Assembly: GCA_024235255.1 (NCBI GenBank)
Contig: JACKMT010000001.1
Location: 186,001 to 250,000 of the forward strand
Direction: 5' to 3'
DNA length: 64,000 nucleotides
From: Chromatiaceae bacterium
GTDB taxonomy: Bacteria; Pseudomonadota; Gammaproteobacteria; Chromatiales; Chromatiaceae
In this document: piece by piece, positions 45,608 through 54,609 of the stretch
Layout of the letters: every line of letters starts with the position of its first letter
Position numbering within the stretch: the first letter of the stretch is position 1
Translations under genes and position numbers: made by a program
The notes under the pieces: model-generated
The model's database searches: none
The model's input: the letters and a program-made list of their open reading frames with translations, nothing else
Told to the model about the DNA's origin: nothing

Positions 45608-46282
45608 TCAAGGAATATGCATAATATCACGTAGCTCCCGGCCGGAGAGCACATGACAGTAGATCATATTGATGATCTCCAGTTCTCTGAGATGGAGTTC
45701 TTCGGTGCCCGCCGCACAGCAATCCTCGACCACGATCACATTGAAGCTTTCATCCGCCAGGCTGCGCACCGTGGAGGAGATGCACTGGTCGGTAAATATC
45801 CCTGTCAGCACCACATTTTTAATTCCCATATTGGACAAGATGAGGCGTAGATTGGTGCCGGTGAGAGCACTGTCGGTGGTTTTAGTCAATACTATCTCAT
45901 CCGCTGCCGGCGCCAGCTCGGGTACGATTTGAGAGTCCGGCTCCGCTTTTGGCAACAGCAGATAGTTCCACCCCGGCTTTTTCTGGCTCAATGAGCGATC
46001 GCGGCCATCCGGCAGCTGACATGCAATGCGCGCATGGATAACATCGATACCGGCTTTGCGAAACCCTTGCTGCAACGACTTTGTAGCCGGTATCACGATC
46101 TCATTCATGCGTCTGTGAAAGGGTGCCCAGCGCGCCTTTTCCACCGGATCATCAGGTACCTTCAAGTAGATGTTCTGAACGTCTATGCTCAGCATGGCCG
46201 TCTCATTTTTAGGCAGTGATAAATCTGCCGGTGCAGGAGCGCCCTGGTAGTAGAAAGATCTGTAGGCGGTTTTCCAACCCAT
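45608..46282 (-). CDS. Cysteine hydrolase, isochorismatase-like
   Basis: 224 aa. The triad of the family is visible as Asp in MLSIDVQN, Lys in IVLTKTTDSAL and Cys in IFTDQCISSTVR. Members hydrolyse amides or enol ethers (nicotinamidase, ureidoacrylate and isochorismate hydrolases); substrate not predictable. No clear partner genes. Divergent from the Hcp-like gene. Confidence 0.88.
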   Translation of the reverse strand: MGWKTAYRSFYYQGAPAPADLSLPKNETAMLSIDVQNIYLKVPDDPVEKARWAPFHRRMNEIVIPATKSLQQGFRKAGIDVIHARIACQLPDGRDRSLSQKKPGWNYLLLPKAEPDSQIVPELAPAADEIVLTKTTDSALTGTNLRLILSNMGIKNVVLTGIFTDQCISSTVRSLADESFNVIVVEDCCAAGTEELHLRELEIINMIYCHVLSGRELRDIMHIP

Positions 46283-46443
46283 GTTAGTATTTCCCTCAAC
46301 AAATGCAGCTGACTAAATAGTAGTCGATTCATGACCTCTCTGAAGCACAGGGTTTGTAGTGAAAATCGGATCCTGAGTGATGAACTGTTCAGTCAGAATT
46401 TTTCAACCTGATTTCCAATTTAGAGTGACCGGGAGAAGATCCG

Positions 46444-46911
46444 ATGGCAATTTTTGCAAAGTACGATGGTATCGATGGAGAATCGAATGACGCCAGTCAC
46501 CTGGGATGGCTGGATATCTTCGCGATGGATTGGGGAGCGCACAAGCCTGATACCGCGATCGGAAGCGGCCGGCGCAGAAGTGCAGCCATCGTCGAGGATT
46601 TCCTCCTCACAATGGGATACGGGAAGGCAGCGCCAAAACTCCAGGAAATGTGTCTGAAAGGAAAGGTCATTCCCAAACTGGAAGTCGAATTAACCACGAC
46701 CTTCGCCGGTACAAGGAAGACATACCTCAAGTATGAACTGAAAAATGTGGCGATACGCTCGTTCCAAACCAATGCGGAAGGGAGTGATGAAGCGGCTCCG
46801 GCAGTCATCGTAGCAAACAGCTTTGAGGAGCTTAAAGTGGTCTATACGGAGTTCGACGCATCCGGCTCCCGGCTTGGAGATACTGAATCTAAATATAAAT
46901 TGAAAAGCTAG
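46444..46911 (+). CDS. Orphan Hcp-like protein (type VI secretion tube family)
   Basis: 155 aa. The start MAIFAKYDGIDGES, GWLDIFAMDWG and the later KTYLKYELKNVAIRSFQ segment match the Hcp1 family that stacks into type VI secretion tubes. No other T6SS gene (tssB/C, vgrG, clpV) is near. Orphan Hcp proteins may serve a distant T6SS or another contractile system, or act on their own. GGGAGAAG before the ATG is a good ribosome binding site. Confidence 0.8.
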   Translation: MAIFAKYDGIDGESNDASHLGWLDIFAMDWGAHKPDTAIGSGRRRSAAIVEDFLLTMGYGKAAPKLQEMCLKGKVIPKLEVELTTTFAGTRKTYLKYELKNVAIRSFQTNAEGSDEAAPAVIVANSFEELKVVYTEFDASGSRLGDTESKYKLKS

Positions 46912-47092
46912 TTAACTGCCGCACAGCATACTGGCAGCGTACCCCGAATTTTCCGGTGCAGGTTTTCACACGGCAAGCTTTGAGTCTACTACTCCGCTCG
47001 TTACACAGGGGGAACCGAGCACTGCCGCGGGTACCTCCCTGTACCCATGCAGCCCTCCCTGGATTGGCAGTCGTGTCAAAGCAACTGGTCCG

Positions 47093-47437
47093 TTACTTGG
47101 ATTCGGTTGCGGGCGCCTGAGGAGCTGGCGCCGCATAGGGGGCATAAGGAACGCCATAACCGTATGGAGCGCCCCATCCGCCATAGTACGGATAGCCGTA
47201 ACCGTAGCCATAATACGGATAACCGTAGCCATAACCGCGGCCATAACCATAGCCACGTCCACGACCATAACCGCCGCCGCTGAAGTTCATATTGAAATCG
47301 CCGAACATATCACCCCAGCCGTCACCCCAGCCGTCGCCGTAGCCGTTGTTGCCCCAGGGGCCGCCCCACCAGGCCGAAGCTGAAGTGGTCACGCCGATCA
47401 ATGTCGCTATCATGAATGATTTCATAATCTTCTTCAT
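47093..47437 (-). CDS. sgp: Sulfur globule protein (Gly/Tyr-rich, secreted)
   Basis: 114 aa precursor. Sec signal peptide of about 22-24 residues ending SASA, then WWGGPWGNN, repeated GDGWGD and a long region of GYGRGYGYG and YPYYGYG type repeats. This composition is typical of the envelope proteins of sulfur globules in purple sulfur bacteria (SgpA/SgpB). I chose ATG 47437 because GGAGAGGG precedes it and the signal peptide starts there. It suggests that the organism stores elemental sulfur in the periplasm. The C terminus is Pro/Ala-rich. Confidence 0.85.
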   Translation of the reverse strand: MKKIMKSFMIATLIGVTTSASAWWGGPWGNNGYGDGWGDGWGDMFGDFNMNFSGGGYGRGRGYGYGRGYGYGYPYYGYGYGYPYYGGWGAPYGYGVPYAPYAAPAPQAPATESK

Positions 47438-47664
47438 TTTCCCTCTCCGTATACAAAGAGTTGTATATTCATCATCTTTGAGAATCACCTGCGTATCAGG
47501 AGTACTCAATACAATTTTAGTAATTGGGGTTTTTCTGATAAATGATTTGGGTCAACATAATCCGATAAACAAGGTGCTTTTGTCCGCTGTTTCCTGTATG
47601 CGTTTTTTTGTGCGTTGGGTAGGATCGGTGGCACGCTCAAACCCAGATGCCAACCAATCAAGGT

Positions 47665-48192
47665 TCAATTGGACGGCCGGCGGGCACCGAGGCTGACGCA
47701 ACGACCTGCCTCTGGAGGGTGCGCCAGTCGGTTGTGCATAGTCCACAGCCGTTGCAGGTTCTGCAGCACTGGCGCAGCGAAGGGCTGCACTTTGCGCAGC
47801 TGCAGATTGACATGCAGAATGAGCTGTTCGCTGGTTGCCAGGAGGCTGGCATCAGGCAATCTGCGCATGGTTTGAAACAGATGAATCCGTTTGGCATCCA
47901 ACGCCAGAATCCGGGTTTTTACCTCCAACTCGTCGCCAGGCATGGCTTCATTTTGATAGGTGGTATGTGCCTCGGTCACCATCCAGGAGTTTCCCGTCTG
48001 ACGTGTCTGCGTTTCGCTTAGGCCGACGGCTGCCATAAACGCTTCCCCCGCTCGGTCAAAGGCCATCGTGTAGTAGGCCACGTTCATGTGACCGTTATAA
48101 TCCAGCCACTCCGGCATTACCTGCGAACAGTAGCGGTGTAAACCATGCTCAGGTTCGATTGACACGACTGTTCCGTCGGGGCCTCCTTTCAA
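47665..48192 (-). CDS. Thioesterase, 4HBT hot-dog family
   Basis: 175 aa. EWLDYNGHMNVAYYTMAFDRAGEAFM contains the catalytic Asp and the family core, and the fold is completed by EVKTRILALDAKRIHLFQTM. It is closest in type to the thioesterase domains linked to carnitine/betaine metabolism and the YbgC-like enzymes. Substrate: some acyl-CoA. Divergent from bioA. Confidence 0.85.
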   Translation of the reverse strand: MKGGPDGTVVSIEPEHGLHRYCSQVMPEWLDYNGHMNVAYYTMAFDRAGEAFMAAVGLSETQTRQTGNSWMVTEAHTTYQNEAMPGDELEVKTRILALDAKRIHLFQTMRRLPDASLLATSEQLILHVNLQLRKVQPFAAPVLQNLQRLWTMHNRLAHPPEAGRCVSLGARRPSN

Positions 48193-48266
48193 GCGTTGAT
48201 CATAATGCCATTGGCGCCGTCGCCTGGCGTTGTTTACTCTGCTGCTGATTGTCTATTATAGCCGTC

Positions 48267-49565
48267 ATGAAAACAGTCAATAAAGCCGCACAGGAGTGGA
48301 TCGAATTTGAGCGCAGGCATGTCTGGCACCCGTACAGCGCGATCGATGCGGATCTGCCGGTCTTTCCGGTGGCGTCCGCCAGAGGTGTGCGGATAAGGCT
48401 GGTCGACGGTCGTGAGCTGATCGACGGTATGTCCTCCTGGTGGAGCGCCATCCACGGCTACAACCATCCGGTATTGAATCGGGCCATCGAAACGCAGTTA
48501 AGCAGCATGGCGCACGTGATGTTCGGCGGCCTCACCCACGCGCCTGCGGCAGAGCTGGCGCGCCGCCTTATCGAGCTTACGCCGGAACCGCTGCAGACTG
48601 TTTTTTTTGCCGACTCGGGTTCGGTCTCTGTCGAGGTGGCGTTGAAGATGGCCCTGCAGTACTGGCAGGCGAAGGGGCAGCCGGCTCGGACCCGGTTTGT
48701 GACTGTCAGAAGCGGTTACCACGGCGACACCTTTAATGCGATGTCGGTCTCCGATCCAGATAACGGCATGCACTCGCTTTTCAGCGGCGTGCTTGTCAAA
48801 CAGCACTTCGCACCGGCCCCGCGAAGCCGCTTCGGTCAGCCCTGCCAACAGTCGGATGTCGATGCATTTGAATCCTGTCTGGCGCGGGTGTGCAAAGAGA
48901 CGGCGGCGGTGATTCTGGAACCCGTGGTGCAGGGTGCAGGGGGCATGCGTTTCTATTCGGCCGATTTCCTGCGCCAGGTGCGCGCGTTGTGTGATCGCTA
49001 CGATGTCCTGCTGATACTTGACGAGATCGCCACCGGTTTTGGGCGCACCGGCCGTATGTTTGCTTGTGAGCATGCCGGAATTTCTGCCGACATCATGTGC
49101 GTCGGCAAGGCGTTGACCGGAGGCTATATGACACTGGCTGCAACCCTAACCAGCCTGGCGGTCAGCGCGGTTATCGGATCTGGAAATCCTGGACTTTTCA
49201 TGCACGGGCCGACCTTCATGGCCAATCCGCTGGCCTGTGCTGCCGCAGTTGCCAGTCTTGAACTGTTAACCGACTCGCCCTGGGAACAACGGGTATGCGC
49301 AATCGAAGCTGGCCTGCAAACCGGTCTGGAACCCTGCCGTGCCATGTCCCATGTCAAAGATGTACGGGTATTGGGTGCTATCGGCGTCGTGGAACTCAAA
49401 AGGGCGGTAGATATGCGTGTCATGCAACCGCGCTTCGTGGATGCCGGTGTCTGGGTAAGGCCGTTCGGAAAACTGGTTTATCTGATGCCGCCGTTTATTA
49501 TCGGTGAGGAGGATCTGTCCAGCCTCAGTGCCGCGGTTGTGCGCGTAGTCGGGGAATCAGTTTAG
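48267..49565 (+). CDS. bioA: Adenosylmethionine-8-amino-7-oxononanoate aminotransferase
   Basis: 432 aa PLP enzyme of class III. The cofactor lysine is in CVGKALTGGYMTLAATL, and WWSAIHGYNHPVLN, HVMFGGLTHAPA and ILDEIATGFGRTG are specific to BioA. It makes 7,8-diaminopelargonate in biotin synthesis using SAM as amino donor. ATG 48267 is preferred over a TTG 18 bases upstream. Biotin is needed by OadA. No other bio gene lies near. Its 3' end overlaps the diguanylate cyclase gene by nine bases, tail to tail. Confidence 0.94.
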   Translation: MKTVNKAAQEWIEFERRHVWHPYSAIDADLPVFPVASARGVRIRLVDGRELIDGMSSWWSAIHGYNHPVLNRAIETQLSSMAHVMFGGLTHAPAAELARRLIELTPEPLQTVFFADSGSVSVEVALKMALQYWQAKGQPARTRFVTVRSGYHGDTFNAMSVSDPDNGMHSLFSGVLVKQHFAPAPRSRFGQPCQQSDVDAFESCLARVCKETAAVILEPVVQGAGGMRFYSADFLRQVRALCDRYDVLLILDEIATGFGRTGRMFACEHAGISADIMCVGKALTGGYMTLAATLTSLAVSAVIGSGNPGLFMHGPTFMANPLACAAAVASLELLTDSPWEQRVCAIEAGLQTGLEPCRAMSHVKDVRVLGAIGVVELKRAVDMRVMQPRFVDAGVWVRPFGKLVYLMPPFIIGEEDLSSLSAAVVRVVGESV

Positions 49566-50744
49566 GAAAGGCGCAATTTTCCCGGTTGCGATAACCGCTC
49601 TGCTTCCACCCGCCTTTTTCGCCTGGTACATGGCAACATCCGCCACTCTCACCAGGTCCTTGATCTTGGCGGCATGTTTTGGCGCCAGCGCAATGCCGAT
49701 ACTGACACTGGGCTGGAAAGTTTTTCCGGCCAGTTCCATGGGCAGCGAGATTTCATGCAGAATGCGCTGCGACAGTGCTTCGATACCGGTCGACTTCGCA
49801 TCGAGATGATAAACGATGATGAACTCATCCCCGCCGATTCTGGCTACCTCCACCTGCGCGATCATCTCCGATTCGCGTGACGAGGATTTGATTCGACTGG
49901 AGAGCTCCCGCAGCAGCTCGTCGCCCGCTTCATGGCCATAGGTGTCATTTACCTGTTTAAAATTGTCCACGTCTATCAACAGCAACGCCATGCTCGAAGC
50001 AGTTCCACTCAGCTGTTCCAGCAGGCGGGCTGCATTCTCCTCGAACTGACGCCGATTGGAGAGACTGGTCAACGGATCTTTGTAGGCCAGCTGCAGGAGC
50101 TTGGCGTTGACTGCTTTTATCTCTCGGACCAGAATTTTATTTTCTTCACTGCGCTCGATGGAGTTGCGCATATTGGCGGCGTACTGCCGGGCGATGATCA
50201 GTATCAATGCTGCGTAGATCACGCTGACGATGGTAAATTCTGTCCGAAAACTGGTGGTGTGGACTAGCGCCCAGAACACCAATGAACCCATGATCGGCAG
50301 AGCAAAAGCCAGAAATGCCGGCAGATAGACCGCATTACTTGCCAGACTGCCGGCAGGCAGTCCGACGAGAATCACCAGCAGAAACAGCTGGGCGAACAGC
50401 GGCTGGGCTGGATTATAGGTAAACACCAGCGCGGACCAGATAGTGCCCCCCAGAAGCGCGCCCAGCACCTGATAACGGGCGATCGGTTTGATATTGTCAC
50501 GCTTGAAACGGTCTCTGCTGATGATCAAACCGATGTAACGAACAACCGAGACCAGCGTAAACAGCACGATCCAGATGGTCAGGAATCCGCCTTCGGAGAA
50601 CGGCGAGAGCGCCAGGAAAACCAGCAGCGCGACACACTGTGCCGCGACCAGTGTGGGATAGCCATGGCGCATAAGTTGGTCAAGCAGCCGCTCCTTTATC
50701 AACGCACCGTTGACTAGTGCGGTATGCAGCGCAGTGGATGACAA
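49557..50744 (-). CDS. Membrane-bound diguanylate cyclase (GGDEF)
   Basis: 395 aa. Six hydrophobic helices in residues 25-190 form a membrane sensor, a short coiled linker follows, and the GGDEF domain covers about 220-390 with an intact active site (ARIGGDEFIIVYH). An RxxD inhibitory site at the usual place is not visible, so product feedback may be absent. Makes cyclic di-GMP. It may act together with HDOD, chemoreceptor and pilus genes in this window. Start not certain, as the first 15 residues are polar. Confidence 0.92.
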   Translation of the reverse strand: MSSTALHTALVNGALIKERLLDQLMRHGYPTLVAAQCVALLVFLALSPFSEGGFLTIWIVLFTLVSVVRYIGLIISRDRFKRDNIKPIARYQVLGALLGGTIWSALVFTYNPAQPLFAQLFLLVILVGLPAGSLASNAVYLPAFLAFALPIMGSLVFWALVHTTSFRTEFTIVSVIYAALILIIARQYAANMRNSIERSEENKILVREIKAVNAKLLQLAYKDPLTSLSNRRQFEENAARLLEQLSGTASSMALLLIDVDNFKQVNDTYGHEAGDELLRELSSRIKSSSRESEMIAQVEVARIGGDEFIIVYHLDAKSTGIEALSQRILHEISLPMELAGKTFQPSVSIGIALAPKHAAKIKDLVRVADVAMYQAKKAGGSRAVIATGKIAPFLN

Positions 50745-51146
50745 ACCTTCTTACCCTCCGGAAAAGGAGTGGATGAATATCATCGAATCAACAATAGGTT
50801 GTGGATCCGCCATAGCTATCTAACTTCCAAATTGCTCACCGGTGTAATCAGCCGGGTCTAAACAGTTGTCGGCAGGAAATCCTTTTTCTGAGGGGGATCA
50901 ATGTCTTCCGGCAGATATTTCGAAAAACTTCACGGTAAAGTCTTCCCTCGCTGCAAATGACCGGTAGAGACTATCCGGGATCGAGCGGCATAGCTATGAC
51001 AATTTTTGGTCACTTGGATTGAAATTAAGTTCAGTTCTCGCTCCGGGTAGTTCGAAGTAGATCATCTGAGTGTTAAGATAAAAATTGACCCGATAAATTT
51101 ACTCAGACGCTATCTGTATTTCACACAGAGCAAAACGGAGCCGACA
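50745..51146. other. 402-base intergenic region
   Basis: No gene of recognisable type. A 19-codon open frame at 50901-50960 follows a good AGGGGG, but the peptide has no feature to support it. The right end should contain the promoter of the monooxygenase gene. Confidence 0.4.
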
Positions 51147-51443
51147 ATGCATGTTACCCTGGTTTATGTAGATGTCATTCCTGAAATGGTCGAAGCATTT
51201 ATCGAAGCTACCCAAGGCAACCACCTGAACTCAATCAAGGAGCCGGGAAACAGGCGCTTCGATGTACTGCGCGATTGCGCAGATCCCAACCGGTTTCTGC
51301 TGTACGAAGCCTACGCTTCGGAAGCCGATGCGAAGGCACACAAGGAGACAGATCACTATTTCGCCTGGCGCGACAAGGTGCAGAGTATGATGGCTTCTCC
51401 AAGAAAAGGTGTTCGCTTCGATGGTCTCTTTCCAGTGGCTTGA
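51147..51443 (+). CDS. Antibiotic biosynthesis monooxygenase-like protein (LsrG/YgiN type)
   Basis: 98 aa ferredoxin-like fold. MHVTLVYVDVIPEMVEAFIEAT and EPGNRRFDVLRD are typical of ABM domains; the later YEAYASEADAKAHKETDHY contains the conserved His pair. Such small dimers oxidise quinols or rearrange signal molecules without a cofactor. AACGGAG precedes the start. An iron alcohol dehydrogenase gene follows after 91 bases and may share a pathway. Confidence 0.85.
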   Translation: MHVTLVYVDVIPEMVEAFIEATQGNHLNSIKEPGNRRFDVLRDCADPNRFLLYEAYASEADAKAHKETDHYFAWRDKVQSMMASPRKGVRFDGLFPVA

Positions 51444-51534
51444 ATGCAGGTCGGAGAGGATGCTTTACTGCCAGAGAGTCGTCGATAAACCAAGTCCGGT
51501 AAAATCTGTTGCTTGACAGAAAGGTTGGCGCGTA

Positions 51535-52728
51535 ATGGAGTTCGTACCCTACTTTGAACTGTCCCGGTTGCCGCGTATCATTTTCGGCGCAGGGCAGGCT
51601 GATCAGCTGCCGGAGAGAGTTGCCGCTCTCGGGCGCCGGGCGGTGATTGTAACCGGAGGCAGTTTCCTCGCTGCAAGCGGACACTGGGATCACCTGGTGC
51701 AGGGTTTGAAACAGCAGTCGGTGGCCTGGTTTCAGGTTAAGGTTGAAGAGGAGCCCTCACCGGATCTGGTGGATCGTGCGGTAGCGCAGTATCACGTCGA
51801 AAACATAGACGTGGTCGTCGGCATCGGCGGCGGCAGTGTTCTGGATGCCGCGAAAGCAATCGCCGGACTGCTGCCGCGCGGAAATTCGGTAATGGATCAT
51901 CTGGAAGGGGTTGGCAGAAATATCCCTTACCTGGGGCCGGCAACGCCTTTAATAGCAGTTCCGACAACCGCGGGCACCGGTAGTGAAGCGACCAAAAACG
52001 CTGTGCTTTCGCGCCGTGGCGAAGGTGGATTCAAGAAATCGTTTCGTCACGCTGCGCTGGTCGCGCACACTGCCATCGTCGACCCCCTGTTTCTGCGCAG
52101 TTGTCCGCGGGCATTGATGGCTGCGCAGGGCATGGATGCATTTACTCAACTGCTCGAATCCTTTGTATCACGCCGGGCAAATCCGATCACCGATGCGCTT
52201 GCATGGTCCGGCATACAGGCTTTTGTCGAAGGATTTTTTTCTGCGATCGAAGGCGATTTTAGAGCCGAAGCGGACCTCTCCCGGGTGGCCTATGCGTCGC
52301 TGATGTCGGGTATCTGCCTGGCGCATGCAGGCTTGGGTTCGGTGCACGGTCTTGCGTCGCCGTTGGGAGCCCAGTATCCGATTCCGCATGGCGTCGCCTG
52401 CGGTACCCTGCTGGCAGAGGCGGTGGACATCAATATCCGGCTATTGCTTCAACAACAGCCGGGGAGTCCTGCTTTGGCTAAATATGCGCAAGTCGGGTCA
52501 CTGTTCAGCACCCCGGAGGTGGATGATCAGGCACAGCTGCATGAGCTACTTGTCGCCACCCTGCGTCGCTGGATCGATTCGCTGGATATCAGTCGGCTGA
52601 GGGAGTTTGGTATCACGCAAGAGAGCATCCCGGCACTGGTGGCGGGCTCCTGGAGCAGCAACATGCAAAGCAACCCCGCGCTGATGGCGGAGGATGAAGT
52701 TGCTGATTTGCTCAAGCGCAGATTGTAG
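51535..52728 (+). CDS. Iron-containing alcohol dehydrogenase
   Basis: 397 aa. The cofactor-binding GGGSVLDAAKAIAG and the family's PTTAGTGSEATKNAV are present; the metal-binding histidines are in GICLAHAGLGSVHGLASPLG and PIPHGVACG. These enzymes reduce or oxidise aldehydes and alcohols with NAD(P). The natural substrate is unknown. Upstream of a small membrane protein gene. Confidence 0.92.
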   Translation: MEFVPYFELSRLPRIIFGAGQADQLPERVAALGRRAVIVTGGSFLAASGHWDHLVQGLKQQSVAWFQVKVEEEPSPDLVDRAVAQYHVENIDVVVGIGGGSVLDAAKAIAGLLPRGNSVMDHLEGVGRNIPYLGPATPLIAVPTTAGTGSEATKNAVLSRRGEGGFKKSFRHAALVAHTAIVDPLFLRSCPRALMAAQGMDAFTQLLESFVSRRANPITDALAWSGIQAFVEGFFSAIEGDFRAEADLSRVAYASLMSGICLAHAGLGSVHGLASPLGAQYPIPHGVACGTLLAEAVDINIRLLLQQQPGSPALAKYAQVGSLFSTPEVDDQAQLHELLVATLRRWIDSLDISRLREFGITQESIPALVAGSWSSNMQSNPALMAEDEVADLLKRRL

Positions 52729-52786
52729 CGAAGTATCGGACTATTCACGCAGCAGAAGAGCCTCTCTGGGTTTTTTGGAGTGAACC

Positions 52787-53122
52787 ATGGAACTTACCGA
52801 AAAGGAGCGTCGCTTTCTGGATAAGCGCCGAAAATTGCTGACTATCTGGCCGCCGGTAGGGTATCTGTTGTTGGCGATGCTGGCACTACTGGCCGGCTGG
52901 CTGTTCTGGAGCGCTCCGCTGCTGGTCAATCCCCATCTGGTCTGGGCCGGGTTACAGTCGGGCAGCATCACGGAAGCCAATTTGCAGCTGATGGCTGGGA
53001 TGCTGCCGGTGGTCACATTGCTACTGTTGGTAGTCTGTCTGATTGTCGTGCTTTTTGTCTTTGCCGCATTCAGCAATGAGAAGCGGGAACTCAAGCTGAT
53101 AGATCGACTGCTGCTGCAGTAG
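52787..53122 (+). CDS. Two-helix membrane protein, unknown function
   Basis: 111 aa. A charged N terminus (MELTEKERRFLDKRRKLL) is followed by a helix at about 22-43 and another at about 70-95, then a charged tail. No recognised family. Its ATG follows GAGTGAACC, a weak ribosome binding site. Same strand as the alcohol dehydrogenase, 58 bases downstream, so co-transcription is possible. Confidence 0.6.
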   Translation: MELTEKERRFLDKRRKLLTIWPPVGYLLLAMLALLAGWLFWSAPLLVNPHLVWAGLQSGSITEANLQLMAGMLPVVTLLLLVVCLIVVLFVFAAFSNEKRELKLIDRLLLQ

Positions 53123-53237
53123 TGCCAACCGGAGAGATCGGCCTCGTGCGCTGTTGCAGTGCAGACTTTGTTTATTATCATTTCCTGATAAAATGTTGCG
53201 TTCGTCTCAAATTGTATGAATCTAAGAGCAAGCGGCG

Positions 53238-54008
53238 ATGCTATCAGTAATATCACCTGCAAAAACCCTGGATTACCAATCAAAGGTCAAAATCAAGACG
53301 CACACAATCCCTGATTACCTGGAGGATTCGCAGCTGCTGATCAACCGCGCGCGCAGCTATTCGGTGCTGGATATCGCAGAGTTGATGCAGGTCAGCAAAC
53401 AGATCGCCGAACTCAATTTTCAGCGATTCGAATCCTGGAGCGTCCCGTTTACCCCCCTGAATGCCAGACAGGCGGTGCTGGCGTTCAGGGGGGATGTCTA
53501 TTCCGGTCTCGATGTGGGTAGCCTTACGTCTGCGGATTTGAAATTTGCTCAGTCCCACCTGCGTATTCTGTCCGGACTTTATGGATTGCTGCGTCCGCTC
53601 GATCTGATGCAGCCCTATCGTATGGAGATGGGACGTAGAATCGACACCGAACGCGGCAGCAATCTCTATCAGTTCTGGCGTGCCAAGATAGCGGATGGAC
53701 TGAACAGGCAGCTAAAACGGCTCAGAACCGGCTATCTTGTCAACTTGGCTTCTCAGGAGTATTTCAAATCGATCGATACCGGCAATCTTGATGCTGAAAT
53801 TATCACGCCGGAATTCAGGGAGTGGAAGAACGGACAGTATAAGATGATCGGGGTATATGCGAAAAAAGCGCGCGGCCAACTGTGTCGTTTCATCATTCAG
53901 AACAGACTGGCTGCACCAGAGTCGCTCAAAGAATTTACTGTGGATGGATACCGGTTTAACCCTGAGATCTCAACGGGAGCGAAGTGGATTTTTACACGCA
54001 AACAATAG
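53238..54008 (+). CDS. yaaA: Peroxide stress protein YaaA
   Basis: 256 aa, UPF0246 family, recognised by SPAKTLD at the N terminus and by YSGLDVGSL and LYGLLRPLDLMQPYRMEMG. In E. coli YaaA lowers free intracellular iron and DNA damage during peroxide stress, and it can bind DNA. Full length. No OxyR site was judged upstream. Confidence 0.94.
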   Translation: MLSVISPAKTLDYQSKVKIKTHTIPDYLEDSQLLINRARSYSVLDIAELMQVSKQIAELNFQRFESWSVPFTPLNARQAVLAFRGDVYSGLDVGSLTSADLKFAQSHLRILSGLYGLLRPLDLMQPYRMEMGRRIDTERGSNLYQFWRAKIADGLNRQLKRLRTGYLVNLASQEYFKSIDTGNLDAEIITPEFREWKNGQYKMIGVYAKKARGQLCRFIIQNRLAAPESLKEFTVDGYRFNPEISTGAKWIFTRKQ

Positions 54009-54082
54009 ACCTCGGCGGCCGGAATAGACGGAAACGGGGTGCGCCAACCCACACACAGCTGAATTCAAGAGATCCAAATCTG

Positions 54083-54394
54083 ATGAAAATCTCAATGAGA
54101 GTCAGCCTCTACTGGCTGCTTCTGGGGCCGGTGACGGCACTGCTGATCTCCTTAGTCAGCTGGTCAGTTTTTGAGTATTTCACACCCGGTAAGCTGTCCG
54201 CTGTTCCGGACATGCTCGCCACTTATCCGCTGGGGTTGTTGATGTCGCTGCTCACCCCCTGGGGCTGGTTGATGTATGGCGGATTGCTAATGATGATTGC
54301 GGAAAAAAACAGAATCGGGATCTGGTGCTCGGTTGGTGGAGCGGTTTTGTTGGGGGGATTCTGGCCGGTCTGGGCTACGTTTTTGAATCAGTGA
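54083..54394 (+). CDS. Small membrane protein, unknown function
   Basis: 103 aa from ATG 54083 (MKISMRVSLYW), chosen over a longer frame that starts inside yaaA. Three hydrophobic segments (about 8-28, 45-75 and 80-100) are predicted. No known family, no cysteines that would suggest a redox role. 74 bases after yaaA. Confidence 0.55.
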   Translation: MKISMRVSLYWLLLGPVTALLISLVSWSVFEYFTPGKLSAVPDMLATYPLGLLMSLLTPWGWLMYGGLLMMIAEKNRIGIWCSVGGAVLLGGFWPVWATFLNQ

Positions 54395-54609
54395 TAGATC
54401 AGCTGCTGAAGCGTAAAATTTGGTTCATCGCGGACAGCGGCAAATCTCATGCTAATGCATATTTCTGAAGTAGTACGTTTATAAAGTAAGGGGAGCCCGG
54501 AGTTAGAGCAGAATTGGTTCCAGCACGGGAAGGCTGAAAGTGTAATAAAATGCACCCGGGGGATTGGTGCATCTCCAAAAAAGTTTTTTCGCTCGGAAAT
54601 ATGACAGCA

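Noticed and set aside
50901..50960. 19-codon frame with good AGGGGG upstream
   Set aside because: Too short, with no hydrophobic or regulatory features; could not be separated from chance.
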